DNA of 64,000 nt from NCBI RefSeq assembly GCF_040544555.1, contig NZ_JBEPKD010000019.1:14409-78408 (forward strand), in the 5' to 3' direction. A program made the translations under genes and the position numbers. Shown here piece after piece: positions 1 through 9,105 of this stretch. The stretch's first letter is position 1, and each line of letters begins with the position of its first letter. Source of the DNA: Halalkalibacter oceani (lineage in GTDB: Bacteria; Bacillota; Bacilli; Bacillales; Bacillaceae_D). Under the pieces are notes generated by a model that was given only the letters and a program-made list of their open reading frames with translations, ran no database searches and was not told where the DNA came from.

Positions 1-2
1 TT

Positions 3-794
3 GTCCCTGCCCTTTACTTAATTGCCGCAGCTGGAGTACTAAGCTCCGTGTTCTTCCTGCAAGGCCAGGATGAATCAGCATTGCCGGAAGACAATATGGA
101 AGTGACAGAGGGAGAGCAGGGAACAAATCCATATGGGGAAAATGCGATTGAAGTCACATCGTCCCAGGAAATTGTCAGAATGCCTGTTGAAGAAGAAGCA
201 AATGTAACGATTGTCGGTCAATTTTACGATGTCAACGCATCTGAAGAAGAACAGCAAGAAGCCCTTGTCTACTACAATAATACCTATTACCAAAACAAAG
301 GAATTGACTTAGCCCATGTGGAAGGAGAGGCCTTCCCGGTTGTCGCTTCTTTAAGCGGAACGGTGGTAAGAGCCGATAAAGATGAATTGCTCGGCTATGT
401 CGTCGAAATCAGTCATGATGATGGCGTTGTCACTCATTATCACAGCTTGGGCTCATTGGAAGTAGAAGAAGGAGCTATCGTACAGCAAGGGGATGTTCTT
501 GGTGAAGCAGGACGAAGCATCTATAATGAAGATGCTGGTATCCATGTCCACTTTGAAATCCGTCAGGATGGAGTCGCTGTTAATCCTAATGATATTTTCC
601 AGCAGCCAATTGATGCGATCAAGGATGCTGCGAGCAAGGATGAAGAAGAGCAGCCAGCCGAAGACGCACCAGCTGAAGGAGACCAGCCGGCAGACGGGGA
701 TGAGAATGAAGCCGATGCGGCTGACGATGAAGGTGAGCAGCCTGAAGAAGGTCTGCCATTGGAAGACGAAAACACTGACAACACGCAAGAATAA
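3..794 (+). CDS. spoIIQ: SpoIIQ, forespore engulfment protein (5' end outside window)
   Basis: Membrane-anchored degenerate LytM/M23 protein. In the family it is made in the forespore and pairs with SpoIIIAH across the intermembrane space during engulfment and for late sigma-factor signalling. The reading frame is open from base 3 and begins inside a hydrophobic segment (VPALYLIAAAGVLSSVFF), so the cytoplasmic N-terminus lies left of the window. The LytM domain contains NKGIDLA where active M23 enzymes have HxxxD, and later HVHFEIR. One zinc-ligand histidine is therefore replaced by Asn, as in the catalytically dead Bacillus SpoIIQ proteins. The last 60 or so residues are an unusually long Glu/Asp/Ala/Pro tail. 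A terminator pair follows. Confidence 0.93.
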   Translation, partial: VPALYLIAAAGVLSSVFFLQGQDESALPEDNMEVTEGEQGTNPYGENAIEVTSSQEIVRMPVEEEANVTIVGQFYDVNASEEEQQEALVYYNNTYYQNKGIDLAHVEGEAFPVVASLSGTVVRADKDELLGYVVEISHDDGVVTHYHSLGSLEVEEGAIVQQGDVLGEAGRSIYNEDAGIHVHFEIRQDGVAVNPNDIFQQPIDAIKDAASKDEEEQPAEDAPAEGDQPADGDENEADAADDEGEQPEEGLPLEDENTDNTQE

Positions 795-856
795 AGAAAA
801 AAGGGCTTGAGACAAAACTAGCTTTGGACCTACTGGCAATGGCTTCACACGCCACA

Positions 857-893
857 AGCCCGTTGTGAGAAACCCACTCACAACGGGCTTTAA
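857..893. terminator. Hairpin of a dispersed repeat after spoIIQ
   Basis: AAGCCCGTTGTGAG and CTCACAACGGGCTT form a perfect 14-bp inverted repeat with a 9-nt loop. Near-copies occur at about 13975 and 37192. It lies between convergent genes and may act in both directions. Confidence 0.6.
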
Positions 894-922
894 AAGATCG
901 TGGCGGTTCCGCTCATTGCTTA

Positions 923-970
923 GAGGCTGGAGCAAAAGGTAAAAAACAACCTTTTGTTCAGCCTCTTTTT
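923..970 (+). terminator. Intrinsic terminator between spoIIQ and the minus-strand operon
   Basis: GAGGCTG...CAGCCTC with inner AAAAGGT...AACCTTTT arms is followed by a T run. The same hairpin type recurs near 14045, 34400 and 48160. Confidence 0.7.
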
Positions 971-988
971 CATGTGGAAGGAGCCAGT

Positions 989-1801
989 TCAAGAGCCAGC
1001 CACGTCGAGCTGTTTGATATGGACATCAATCGTCGCCGGCTCGATTTGAAAATGAAATAAAAAATCATTGAAGATCGCCTGCTGAATCGCGGCGATGGTG
1101 CTGCGTAACGGCTTAACTGCGGAATAGTGGAGAATCAGGTGGACTTTGATACAAGGTAAATGTTCGATATGAATGTCAACCTGACTGCATTTTTTAACGA
1201 CTTCAAGCGACTCGCAGCTTTTGCTGATAATTTGTTTAAACACCTGATCGTCGATGTGAATCATTCCATCCTGAAAGTTCGGCTGGATAATCGTTGTTTC
1301 GCCGATCAGTTTTTTTTGCTGGAAAAAGATTTTCTTGCCCTTTTGCATAATCCGCTTGAAAATGTTTTGTTCCACTTCTTTATAGGGCAGCGGGATCACA
1401 TGCTTCTCCTGCATTTGCCTTGTGTAAAGCGCCATTTTGATTTCCTTCGAGGAACGGACATCCTCAACGGCAAAATAATGATCAATCGTTCCCAGCTCAA
1501 GCTGATCGGCTATCCGGTTCACCATTTTTTTCGATGTACCAATAAGCAAAAGCTTATCAATCGCCAGTGAGCGGAGCGCTTCCTGCACTTCACGGGCATG
1601 ATCGTCATAAAAAAAGATCGCTCGTTTGACCGCTGTAATATAAGTCTTTTCGTATTTGGCCGACGTTCCGGCTGCTTTCCGGCCGTTGTGGATCAACAGG
1701 CCATCATCGATGATCGTCGTAATGCCGTGACTGTAGGCGAAGGAGAGCGCTGATGTGCTTTTTCCGGTTCCGCTTTTCCCGTAAAGCGCGTAGATTTCCA
1801 T
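989..1801 (-). CDS. P-loop ATPase-like protein of unknown role
   Basis: 270-residue cytoplasmic protein beginning with a Walker A motif, YGKSGTGKSTSA (residues about 7-18), so it probably binds ATP or GTP. The middle (GTIDHYFAVEDV, SSKEIKMALY) is followed by a C-terminal half of about 100 residues that looks like an Asp23/Gls24-type small domain; that assignment is from general pattern only. No signal peptide or membrane helix is visible. The gene is last in a minus-strand run of three, 15 bp after its upstream neighbour. I do not recognise the family and give no function beyond nucleotide binding. Confidence 0.75.
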   Translation of the reverse strand: MEIYALYGKSGTGKSTSALSFAYSHGITTIIDDGLLIHNGRKAAGTSAKYEKTYITAVKRAIFFYDDHAREVQEALRSLAIDKLLLIGTSKKMVNRIADQLELGTIDHYFAVEDVRSSKEIKMALYTRQMQEKHVIPLPYKEVEQNIFKRIMQKGKKIFFQQKKLIGETTIIQPNFQDGMIHIDDQVFKQIISKSCESLEVVKKCSQVDIHIEHLPCIKVHLILHYSAVKPLRSTIAAIQQAIFNDFLFHFQIEPATIDVHIKQLDVAGS

Positions 1802-1816
1802 CTGTCGGCTCCTCTC

Positions 1817-2224
1817 TTAGTCAGAAGGCTTGTTCTGGTCTTTTTCCTTATTATACTGATCGAGACCTTTGCGGAAAAGCTCAAGGACGATTTCGTGCTG
1901 CGTTTTGTTCCTCACATGCTGTTTGATTTCATTCAGCTCGGCGACGAGGTCGGCATCGAAATGAATATTAACGGTTTTTCCTTTATCCTTTGGATGGATC
2001 TCCAGACCGGCTTCGCTCTGTTTTACCTGTCCTTCGAGGAGCATGTCATCTGAAAACCAGTCCGCCTCCGGAATGGAAATGTACTCCCCTTCAAAATAAA
2101 TTTCACTTAACGTCTCATTAAAAGAAATGCTGACCGGGTTATGCGCCCGTTCATTAGCATCGCGTATTTGTCTGGCGATCTCCTGATTGCTTGTCGTATT
2201 CTCCAGCTTGATTTTCACCTTCAT
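1817..2224 (-). CDS. Small protein with a possible RHH-like C-terminus, unknown
   Basis: 135-residue acidic protein. The N-terminal half is probably beta-rich (VKIKLENTTSNQEI, EIYFEGEYISIPEADWF). The C-terminal part, VNIHFDADLVAELNEIKQHV followed by a basic helix, resembles the strand-helix-helix pattern of ribbon-helix-helix DNA-binding proteins; this is inference. It lies between the P-loop gene (15 bp) and the coiled-coil/HTH gene (18 bp), so all three are probably one transcript. No catalytic motif is seen. Confidence 0.65.
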   Translation of the reverse strand: MKVKIKLENTTSNQEIARQIRDANERAHNPVSISFNETLSEIYFEGEYISIPEADWFSDDMLLEGQVKQSEAGLEIHPKDKGKTVNIHFDADLVAELNEIKQHVRNKTQHEIVLELFRKGLDQYNKEKDQNKPSD

Positions 2225-2242
2225 CTAAACCATTCCTCCCGA

Positions 2243-2773
2243 TTAACAAGGCTTCAGTTTATTTTCAGGAATATCCTTGAGCAGGGCAAAGCTCGACTCC
2301 AATTGAATCGTATACATAAACTCTGTCTTCAACAACTGGGAAGAGACGACAATCCCCGCTTCAGGCGGCTGACCATCTGCCTCGACAGAAACACGATCAA
2401 GCACCTTGTATTGCGGCTGCAAATAGCCTTTTTCAAAAAGAAAGCTGTAGACGTCGGCTTTCGGATAGAGGAACCGTTTCTTTCCCTGCTTTGTCGGCAA
2501 TGCCCAGAATTTCTCCTTTTCATCAAGCACCGTTCCCAAATAGCCTTCATCGGCCCAGCGCTTTATCGTCGACATATTATTTTTCTTGCCAGTATGTTTG
2601 TAAATAAGATCGATGATTTCCTTCGAGGAAATATAATGAAGCCGCTCCTTCTCCTGAGAGACGACGATCTCCAGTCGTTCCTTCAGCTCGACCAATGTCT
2701 GTTGATCCGCTTTCATCCGTTCTTCGGTTGCTCTAATGGCCTCTTCGATCTCTTCTCGTTTCAATCCGTTCAC
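2243..2773 (-). CDS. Coiled-coil protein with an HTH-like central region, unknown
   Basis: 176-residue protein, first gene of the three-gene minus-strand run, with a GTG start. Residues about 5-50 are a charged coiled coil rich in Glu, Lys and Arg. The centre (SSKEIIDLIYKHTGKKNNM, then IKRWADEGYLGT) looks like a MerR/excisionase-type winged helix with the 'wing' WALPTKQGKKRFLYPKADV. A DNA-binding adaptor role is plausible, but no partner can be named. Confidence 0.65.
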   Translation of the reverse strand: MNGLKREEIEEAIRATEERMKADQQTLVELKERLEIVVSQEKERLHYISSKEIIDLIYKHTGKKNNMSTIKRWADEGYLGTVLDEKEKFWALPTKQGKKRFLYPKADVYSFLFEKGYLQPQYKVLDRVSVEADGQPPEAGIVVSSQLLKTEFMYTIQLESSFALLKDIPENKLKPC

Positions 2774-3161
2774 TTCCTTACCTGAATTCCTTTCCCTCTT
2801 AGCGCTATACTTTCTATTTTACATGGAGATGTCTCAAAAGGTCATCTTAATTCTTTTAAAACGGCAATAAGAACGAATCAACTGAAAAAGGACGATTTTC
2901 ACTTTTTCAGCTGATTTTGCCTCATAAGAACGAATTCCTTCGCCATTATTCAACAAAAAAATCAAAAATGAAATCTGTAAGATATTATAACATGTAAAAT
3001 ATAAATTAATGCAATTAAAATATTGACATAAAAATATTGATAACATAGTATGGTTAGTAAGAATATTTTGATAATTAAAAGGCAGGTGAAGCGATGGCTG
3101 ATTGCATAAAGGAAGAGAAAACAAAAAGCATGACATAGAAAAAGAAACTTGGAGGGATTAG
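2774..3161. other. Intergenic region between divergent operons
   Basis: AT-rich spacer holding the sigma-A promoter described separately. Near-repeats AAAATATTGACAT and AAAATATTGATAA overlap that promoter and could be operator half-sites. A 14-codon ATG...TAG frame at 3094-3138 with a weak ribosome-binding site is present but is probably not a gene. Confidence 0.5.
3023..3051 (+). promoter_or_regulatory. Sigma-A promoter of the pyrimidine operon
   Basis: TTGACA (3023-3028), 17-nt spacer, TAGTAT (3046-3051), about 110 nt upstream of the aldehyde dehydrogenase start. Confidence 0.65.
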
Positions 3162-4643
3162 ATGGGAACACAGCAGCAAACGAAGTCGTTTCATAATCTG
3201 ATCGGCCGTGAATGGCTGCCATCAAACTCTGGTGAGACATTTACGGTCATCAATCCGGCCGATACGAGAATCGAGCTGGGTGTCTGTCAGCAATCAAATG
3301 AGGAAGATGTCGAAGCGGCGGTGGCAGCGGCGAAACAGGCATTGCCCGACTGGAGCGCAGAAGCAGCCCCGGTTCGCGGACACTATATCGCCAAAGCCGC
3401 CACTCTCATTGAAGAGCGCACCGACGAATTCATTAAACAGCTGATCATCGAGGTCGGCAAATCCTATGCCGATGCGAAAGCTGAGGTGATTAGAACCGTG
3501 CGGGTCATGCGCTTTCTGGCAGGAGAAGCCGAGCGGCTGAAAGGCGAAACGATTCCTTCCTGGGATAAGGAAGTCATCGGCTATACGAAGCGTGAGCCTG
3601 TTGGCGTCGTCGGTCTGATTACGCCGTGGAATGTTCCGCTTGCGATCGCCGCCTGGAAGATTGCGACCGCGCTTACTTGTGGCTGCACGGTCGTATTCAA
3701 GCCATCGAGCCAGACGCCGCTCGTCAGCCTCCAGCTTGTCGAAGCGTATCAGGAAGTGAATCTCCCGGCAGGCGTGCTCAATTTTGTGACCGGCCCCGGA
3801 TCGACGGTAGGAAACGCGATTGCCACCCATCCGGATATTAAGGCGATCAGCTTTACCGGCTCAAACAAAATCGGACTTGCCATCAATCAGCTTGTCGCCA
3901 AACGAGGCGCGCGCTTTCAGGCTGAAATGGGAGGGAAAAATCCGTTTGTCATCCTGAATGATGCGGATCTTACTCTTGCCGTGGAACATGTCATCGCCGG
4001 CGGCTTCGGTGAAAGTGGGCAGCGCTGTACGGCGACGAGCCGTGTCATCGTCCTTCCCGGGATCGCCGAGTCATTCATCGCCCTGCTCAAGGAGCGCGTC
4101 GGCCGGATGAAGGTCGGCAATCCTCTCGATGAAGGGACGGATATGGGGCCGGTGATTGACAAAGGCTCGATGGAAAGCATTCTTGCCTATATCGAAATCG
4201 GCAAGAGGGAAAACGGTCAGCTGGTGACAGGGGGCGGCCGCTTAACGGAAGGAGACTATGCTCATGGCTACTTTATTGCCCCTACGGTTTTTCGCGGCAT
4301 TACGCCGGAAATGACAATCGCCCAGGAGGAGATTTTCGGACCGGTGATCAGCGTGATGGAGGCCGATAACTTTAATCAGGCGCTAGAATGGGCCAATCAA
4401 GTTGAATACGGCCTGTCCTCGACGATATACACAAATGATATGGAAAAAGCGATGCGTTTTGTGAACGGGATTGAAGCCGGCTTTACTCATGTCAACATGC
4501 CATCGACCTATAGCGAGCCGCATTTTCCGTTTGGCGGAATCAAAGCGACCGGAATCGGCGGGATGCGCGAGGTCGGCAGCACGGCAATCGACTTTTACAC
4601 GGAATATAAGACGGTCTATATGAAGCCGCATAACCAACAGTAA
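3162..4643 (+). CDS. NAD(P)-dependent aldehyde dehydrogenase
   Basis: 493 residues, full length for the ALDH superfamily. The NAD-binding region has TPWNVPLAIAAWKIATAL and the SFTGSNKIG turn. The catalytic base region is EMGGKNPFVIL and the nucleophile is the Cys of ESGQRCTATSR. The closest general type is alpha-ketoglutarate-semialdehyde/succinate-semialdehyde dehydrogenase. It heads the pyrimidine operon, 13 bp before the PreT-like gene. A sensible role is oxidation of malonate semialdehyde produced from beta-alanine by the downstream aminotransferase; that substrate is inferred from context only. The start has a GGAGGG ribosome-binding site. Confidence 0.88.
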   Translation: MGTQQQTKSFHNLIGREWLPSNSGETFTVINPADTRIELGVCQQSNEEDVEAAVAAAKQALPDWSAEAAPVRGHYIAKAATLIEERTDEFIKQLIIEVGKSYADAKAEVIRTVRVMRFLAGEAERLKGETIPSWDKEVIGYTKREPVGVVGLITPWNVPLAIAAWKIATALTCGCTVVFKPSSQTPLVSLQLVEAYQEVNLPAGVLNFVTGPGSTVGNAIATHPDIKAISFTGSNKIGLAINQLVAKRGARFQAEMGGKNPFVILNDADLTLAVEHVIAGGFGESGQRCTATSRVIVLPGIAESFIALLKERVGRMKVGNPLDEGTDMGPVIDKGSMESILAYIEIGKRENGQLVTGGGRLTEGDYAHGYFIAPTVFRGITPEMTIAQEEIFGPVISVMEADNFNQALEWANQVEYGLSSTIYTNDMEKAMRFVNGIEAGFTHVNMPSTYSEPHFPFGGIKATGIGGMREVGSTAIDFYTEYKTVYMKPHNQQ

Positions 4644-4656
4644 GGAGGGGCTCTTC

Positions 4657-6033
4657 ATGCATATGAACAGAATGAAAAACAAAACGATTTCATTGCAGGA
4701 CTTGAGCGCTAACTTTTCTGAAATTGAACCGCCATTAACAGAGAAGGAAGCAATGGACGAAGCAAACCGCTGTCTCTATTGCTATGACGCGCCCTGTATT
4801 ACCGCCTGTCCGACCGACATCAATATCCCTTCCTTCATCAAGAAGATCGCATCGGGCAATATGAAGGGTTCCGCGAGGGTGATCATGGAGGCAAACCCTG
4901 TCGGCGCCAGCTGTGCCCGCGTCTGTCCGACCGAGGAGCTTTGTGAGGGGGCCTGTGTGCTGAATGACGCCTCATTGCCGATTATGATCGGGAACTTGCA
5001 GCGTCATGCGACAAACTGGGCGATCAAAAACAACGAGCAGCTGTTTAAAGCCGGCAGAGCCAATGGAAAGAAAGTCGCGATTATCGGCGGCGGACCGGCA
5101 GGCTTATCAGCGGCGCGCGAACTGGCCCGTCTCGGCTATCAGGTGACGATTTTTGAGGCGAAGGAAAAAGCGGGCGGGCTCGACACGTACGGGATCGTTT
5201 CCTTCCGCTTGCCACAGGAAGTCTCGCTCTGGGAAGTGGAGCAGGTCGAAAAGCTCGGTGTCGAGATCCGGACAAACACAACTGTCGGGAAGGACATTAG
5301 CGCCACAGAAATGAAGGAAGGCTATGATGCGGTTGTGCTGGCGATCGGAATGGCGAAGGTGCCGATGCTTGGGATAGAAGGCGAGGACGCGGATGGCGTT
5401 TATGACGCGATTGAATTTGTGGAAAGCACGAAAACGCCGCCGCTTGACGAGTCGTTTATCGGCAAAAAAGTGGCGATTATCGGTGCCGGAAACACGGCGA
5501 TTGATGCCGCAACCTGTTCGGTTCGTCTCGGTGCCGGCAATGTGAAGATGCTCTATCGCCGGACGGAAGCGGAAATGAGCGCGTATGAATTTGAATATGA
5601 ATTTGCGAAGCAGGATGGCGTCGAATTCAGATGGCTGACCCAGCCGACAAAAATTGTGACCGAAAACGGCAAAGTAACGGGGCTTCAATGCGTCAGGATG
5701 GAGCTGGGGGAAGCGGATGCGTCCGGGCGGCGTCGTCCGGTGCCAATCGAAGGGTCAACATTTACGCTTGACGTTGATGCGGTCATTAAAGCGATCGGCC
5801 AAACCCGCTATATCCAGCTAATTGAAGCATTCGGCCTGGAGCATCACAACGGAACGGTCAAGGTGAATCTTGAGACGTACCAGACATCCGATCCGGACGT
5901 TTACGCGGCAGGCGATGTCATTTTCGGTGATGGTCAGGGAGAAGCAATGGTTGTGACGGCAGCCCAGCAAGGGAAGCTGACCGCCTATTCGATTCATAAA
6001 CAATTAGGAGAAAAAGCGATTGAAAGCGCTTAA
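4657..6033 (+). CDS. preT: NAD(P)H-dependent dihydropyrimidine dehydrogenase, PreT-like subunit
   Basis: 458 residues with the glutamate-synthase small-subunit fold. The N-terminal Fe-S region has Cys motifs RCLYCYDAPCITACPTDI and CARVCPTEELCEGAC. An FAD-binding Rossmann motif VAIIGGGPAGLSAA follows, then a second dinucleotide site VAIIGAGNTAIDAA, and a C-terminal AAGDVIFG. In the family this subunit takes electrons from NAD(P)H and passes them through Fe-S clusters to the PreA subunit, which reduces uracil or thymine. Adjacency to the PreA gene (29 bp) supports the pairing. The start follows AAGGAGGGG at a 7-nt spacing. Confidence 0.9.
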   Translation: MHMNRMKNKTISLQDLSANFSEIEPPLTEKEAMDEANRCLYCYDAPCITACPTDINIPSFIKKIASGNMKGSARVIMEANPVGASCARVCPTEELCEGACVLNDASLPIMIGNLQRHATNWAIKNNEQLFKAGRANGKKVAIIGGGPAGLSAARELARLGYQVTIFEAKEKAGGLDTYGIVSFRLPQEVSLWEVEQVEKLGVEIRTNTTVGKDISATEMKEGYDAVVLAIGMAKVPMLGIEGEDADGVYDAIEFVESTKTPPLDESFIGKKVAIIGAGNTAIDAATCSVRLGAGNVKMLYRRTEAEMSAYEFEYEFAKQDGVEFRWLTQPTKIVTENGKVTGLQCVRMELGEADASGRRRPVPIEGSTFTLDVDAVIKAIGQTRYIQLIEAFGLEHHNGTVKVNLETYQTSDPDVYAAGDVIFGDGQGEAMVVTAAQQGKLTAYSIHKQLGEKAIESA

Positions 6034-6062
6034 CTACATGGAGAAAGACAGGAGGTAATTCA

Positions 6063-7328
6063 ATGGCTGACTTACAAATCAATTTTGCCGGGATTCAAGC
6101 GCCTAATCCGTTTTGGCTCGCATCGGCTCCACCGACGAACACAGGCTATCAGGTGCAGCGCGCCTTTGAAGCAGGCTGGGGAGGAGCTGTCTGGAAAACG
6201 CTCGGTGATCCGATCCTTAACGTATCATCGCGGTTTGCGGCAATGCATTTCAACGGGCAGCGCGTAGCCGGCTTTAATAACATTGAATTGATTACCGACC
6301 GACCGCTTGAAGTCAATCTTGAGGAAATTTATGAGACGAAAAAGAAGTACCCGAATCACGCCTTGATTGCTTCGCTCATGGTCGAGCCTGAACAGGAAAA
6401 ATGGCATGAAATTGTTAAGCGGACGGAAGCGGCCGGCGTCGACGGCCTGGAGCTGAACTTCGGCTGTCCGCACGGCATGGCGGAACGTGGCATGGGCTCC
6501 GCCTCCGGTCAGGTGCCAGAGCTTGTTGAAAAACAGACGTACTGGGTGAAGGAAGTCGCGCAAACGCCGGTCATCGTTAAGCTGACGCCAAACATCACCG
6601 ATATTACCGCGACAGCGGAGGCGGCTGTCCAGGGCGGCGCTGACGCGATTAGCATGATTAATACGATTAACAGTCTTGCCGGTGTCGATCTCGATACGTG
6701 GAATACGGTGCCGCATGTCGGCGGAAAAGGGGCACATGGCGGCTACTGCGGTCCGGCGGTGAAGCCGATCGCCTTGAACATGGTCGCGGAATGCGCGCGC
6801 AATCCACGAATCAACGTGCCGATTTCGGGCATCGGCGGCATTTCCAACTGGAAGGATGCGGCTGAATTTATGCTGATGGGTTCAGGCAGCGTCCAAGTTT
6901 GTACGGCGGCGATGCATCACGGCTTCAGCATCGTCGAGGACATGATTGACGGATTGAGCAATTATTTGGACAGCAAGCAGATCTCTTCGGTTGAAGGCCT
7001 TGTCGCCAAATCAGTCGAACGGTATTCAGACTGGGGCAATCTCGACCTCAACTACAAGGTCGTCGCGCGCATTAATAACAACACCTGTATTAACTGTAAT
7101 AAATGCCATATTGCCTGTGAAGATACGTCTCATCAATGCATTGATATGCTGACCTCGCCTGATGGCAATAAATATTTGGAGGTGCGCGAGGAGGACTGCG
7201 TCGGCTGTAACCTCTGCTCGATCGTTTGTCCGGTCGAAGGGGCGATCGAGATGGTCGAAATTCCAAATGGCGAGCCGATGACCTGGAACGAACGGCAGGC
7301 TGTGCTTCAGCAAAGCGTAAAATCATAA
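6063..7328 (+). CDS. preA: Dihydropyrimidine dehydrogenase, PreA-like catalytic subunit
   Basis: 421 residues: an FMN-binding dihydroorotate-dehydrogenase-like barrel (residues about 1-320) followed by two 4Fe-4S motifs, CINCNKCHIAC and CVGCNLCSIVC. FNFGCPHG-like residues and KLTPNITDI match the pyrimidine site of the family, which reduces uracil/thymine to dihydropyrimidines. In the active-site loop ERGMGSASGQ, Ser occupies the place where mammalian DPD has its catalytic Cys (from memory of the GLACGQ segment); bacterial homologues can also lack that Cys. It is the third gene of the operon, directly before dihydropyrimidinase. Confidence 0.92.
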   Translation: MADLQINFAGIQAPNPFWLASAPPTNTGYQVQRAFEAGWGGAVWKTLGDPILNVSSRFAAMHFNGQRVAGFNNIELITDRPLEVNLEEIYETKKKYPNHALIASLMVEPEQEKWHEIVKRTEAAGVDGLELNFGCPHGMAERGMGSASGQVPELVEKQTYWVKEVAQTPVIVKLTPNITDITATAEAAVQGGADAISMINTINSLAGVDLDTWNTVPHVGGKGAHGGYCGPAVKPIALNMVAECARNPRINVPISGIGGISNWKDAAEFMLMGSGSVQVCTAAMHHGFSIVEDMIDGLSNYLDSKQISSVEGLVAKSVERYSDWGNLDLNYKVVARINNNTCINCNKCHIACEDTSHQCIDMLTSPDGNKYLEVREEDCVGCNLCSIVCPVEGAIEMVEIPNGEPMTWNERQAVLQQSVKS

Positions 7329-7350
7329 ATCGTGAGGAGGAGAATGGAAG

Positions 7351-8772
7351 ATGAAAAAAATCATCACGAATGGAACGATTGTAACCGCAGCAGATCAATA
7401 TGAAGCGGATATTTTAATCGAGGATGGAAAAATCGCCGCGATCGGTGAACGGCTTACGGCAGATGGCGCGGAAATCGTCGATGCGAAAGGAGCCTATATT
7501 TTCCCGGGCGGGATCGATCCCCATACTCATTTGGAAATGCCGTTTGGCGGCACGGTGACGGTTGACGACTTTGAAACAGGGACGACCGCCGCCGCATTTG
7601 GCGGCACGACAACCGTGATTGATTTTTGTTTGACGAATAAAGGCGAGCCGTTAAAGAACGCGATAAAAACATGGCATGACAAATCACGGGATAAAGCGGT
7701 GATCGACTATAGTTTTCACTTAATGATCGGCGAAGTGAATGAACAGGTGCTCGAAGAAATTCCGCTCGTGATCGAGGAAGAAGGGATTACGTCCTTTAAA
7801 GTGTTTATGGCGTATAAAAATGTGTTCCAGGCCGATGATGAGACATTATTCCGGACGCTGCTGTTCGCGAAGGAGCACGGGGCGCTTGTCATGGTTCATG
7901 CTGAAAACGGCGACGTCATCGAGCATCTCGTTAAGGAGGCGCTCGATAGCGGCAAGACTGACCCGATTTATCACGCCTTAACGAGGCCGCCTGAGGTAGA
8001 AGGGGAAGCGACACACCGCGCCGCCCAGCTGACGGGACTGGCCGATTCACAGCTTTACGTCGTCCACGTCTCCTGTGCCGAAGCGATGGAGAAAATCGCC
8101 GATGCCCGGAAAAAGGGCTACCGCATTTACGGAGAGACATGTCCGCAATATTTAGTGCTTGATCAAACGGCTTTAGAAAAGCCGGATTTTGAAGGCGCCA
8201 AATACGTCTGGTCGCCGCCGCTGCGTGAAAAGTGGAACCAGGAGGAGCTGTGGAAGGGGCTCGCCAACGGTCAGCTTCATACTCTCGGTTCGGATCAGTG
8301 CTCATTTAATTTTAAAGGGCAAAAGGAGCTGGGCAGAGGCGACTTTACGAAAATTCCGAACGGAGGGCCGATGATTGAGGACCGCTTCAGCATTTTGTAT
8401 TCAGAGGGAGTCGAGAAAGGCCGGATTTCGCTCAATCAATTTGTTGATATTGTCTCGACGAAGATTGCCAAGCTGTTTGGACTCTTTCCGCAGAAGGGGA
8501 CGATTGCCGTTGGCAGCGATGCCGATCTTGTTATCTTTGACCCAACGGCGGAACGGGTCATTTCCGCGGAAACGCATCATATGGCGGTTGACTACAATGC
8601 ATTTGAAGGGATGACGATCAAAGGTGAGCCCGTTTCCGTGCTGTCACGCGGTGAGTTTGTCATCCGTGATAAAGCATTTGTCGGCAAGCCCGGAGCCGGG
8701 AAGTACTTGAAGCGCAAGCGCTTTGCCAATATAAGCAATTCAGCTAAAAAGCGGGTGACGTTTCAACAATAA
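7351..8772 (+). CDS. Dihydropyrimidinase / D-hydantoinase
   Basis: 473-residue cyclic amidohydrolase that opens dihydrouracil or dihydrothymine to N-carbamoyl-beta-amino acids. Binuclear metal ligands are visible: the HTH of GGIDPHTHLEMP, the probable carbamylated Lys in TSFKVFMAYKN, the His residues in MVHAENGD and VVHVSCAEA, and the Asp in LGSDQCSFN. The substrate-loop and C-terminal PLREKWNQEELW segments are typical. It follows preA by 22 bp with a GAGGAGG ribosome-binding site. No beta-ureidopropionase gene follows, so the next pathway step is not encoded in the window. Confidence 0.93.
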   Translation: MKKIITNGTIVTAADQYEADILIEDGKIAAIGERLTADGAEIVDAKGAYIFPGGIDPHTHLEMPFGGTVTVDDFETGTTAAAFGGTTTVIDFCLTNKGEPLKNAIKTWHDKSRDKAVIDYSFHLMIGEVNEQVLEEIPLVIEEEGITSFKVFMAYKNVFQADDETLFRTLLFAKEHGALVMVHAENGDVIEHLVKEALDSGKTDPIYHALTRPPEVEGEATHRAAQLTGLADSQLYVVHVSCAEAMEKIADARKKGYRIYGETCPQYLVLDQTALEKPDFEGAKYVWSPPLREKWNQEELWKGLANGQLHTLGSDQCSFNFKGQKELGRGDFTKIPNGGPMIEDRFSILYSEGVEKGRISLNQFVDIVSTKIAKLFGLFPQKGTIAVGSDADLVIFDPTAERVISAETHHMAVDYNAFEGMTIKGEPVSVLSRGEFVIRDKAFVGKPGAGKYLKRKRFANISNSAKKRVTFQQ

Positions 8773-8893
8773 GAAAACCGCGCAGCTTCTTTTCTTAGAA
8801 GCGGCGTGCAGAGCCGTTACCATCTTTTAAGGATGGCTGAAAACGGACTTTTTTCAGCCATCCGCGTAACGTGCGGAGTCGAAGCCCTTCCGC
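8771..8893. repeat. Left copy of a ~125-bp inverted repeat, with terminator
   Basis: This segment is about 85% identical by eye to the reverse complement of 15053-15179. It contains the hairpin GGATGGCTGAAAACGGACTT...TTCAGCCATCC (8831-8863), which can terminate the upstream operon. The rest of the 8.77-9.10 kb gap holds nothing else I recognise. Confidence 0.7.
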
Positions 8894-9105
8894 GAGTCTT
8901 CCCACACTTCTTCCGCAGCAAAAATAAACGATGGGGATTGGAGAGAACGCTATTATGGCATCTGAGAAGGTCTGCTCGAAGGGAAGGAACATAGTCTTCT
9001 GTTTAGGAGCGTCAAGAAAGTGAATCTTGCGAAGACGAAGTAGAAATAGATAGGAAGTCGCTGCAGATTTGCTCTCTTCATTTCATGAAAAAGAGGGGAA
9101 TTAAG

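Noticed and set aside
453..992. A 179-residue ORF antisense to spoIIQ
   Set aside because: Its sequence comes from the acidic spoIIQ tail read backwards and from terminator repeats; no start signals.
3094..3138. A 14-codon leader peptide before the aldehyde dehydrogenase
   Set aside because: The ribosome-binding site is weak, there are no codon runs or attenuator hairpin, and the length is easily met by chance.
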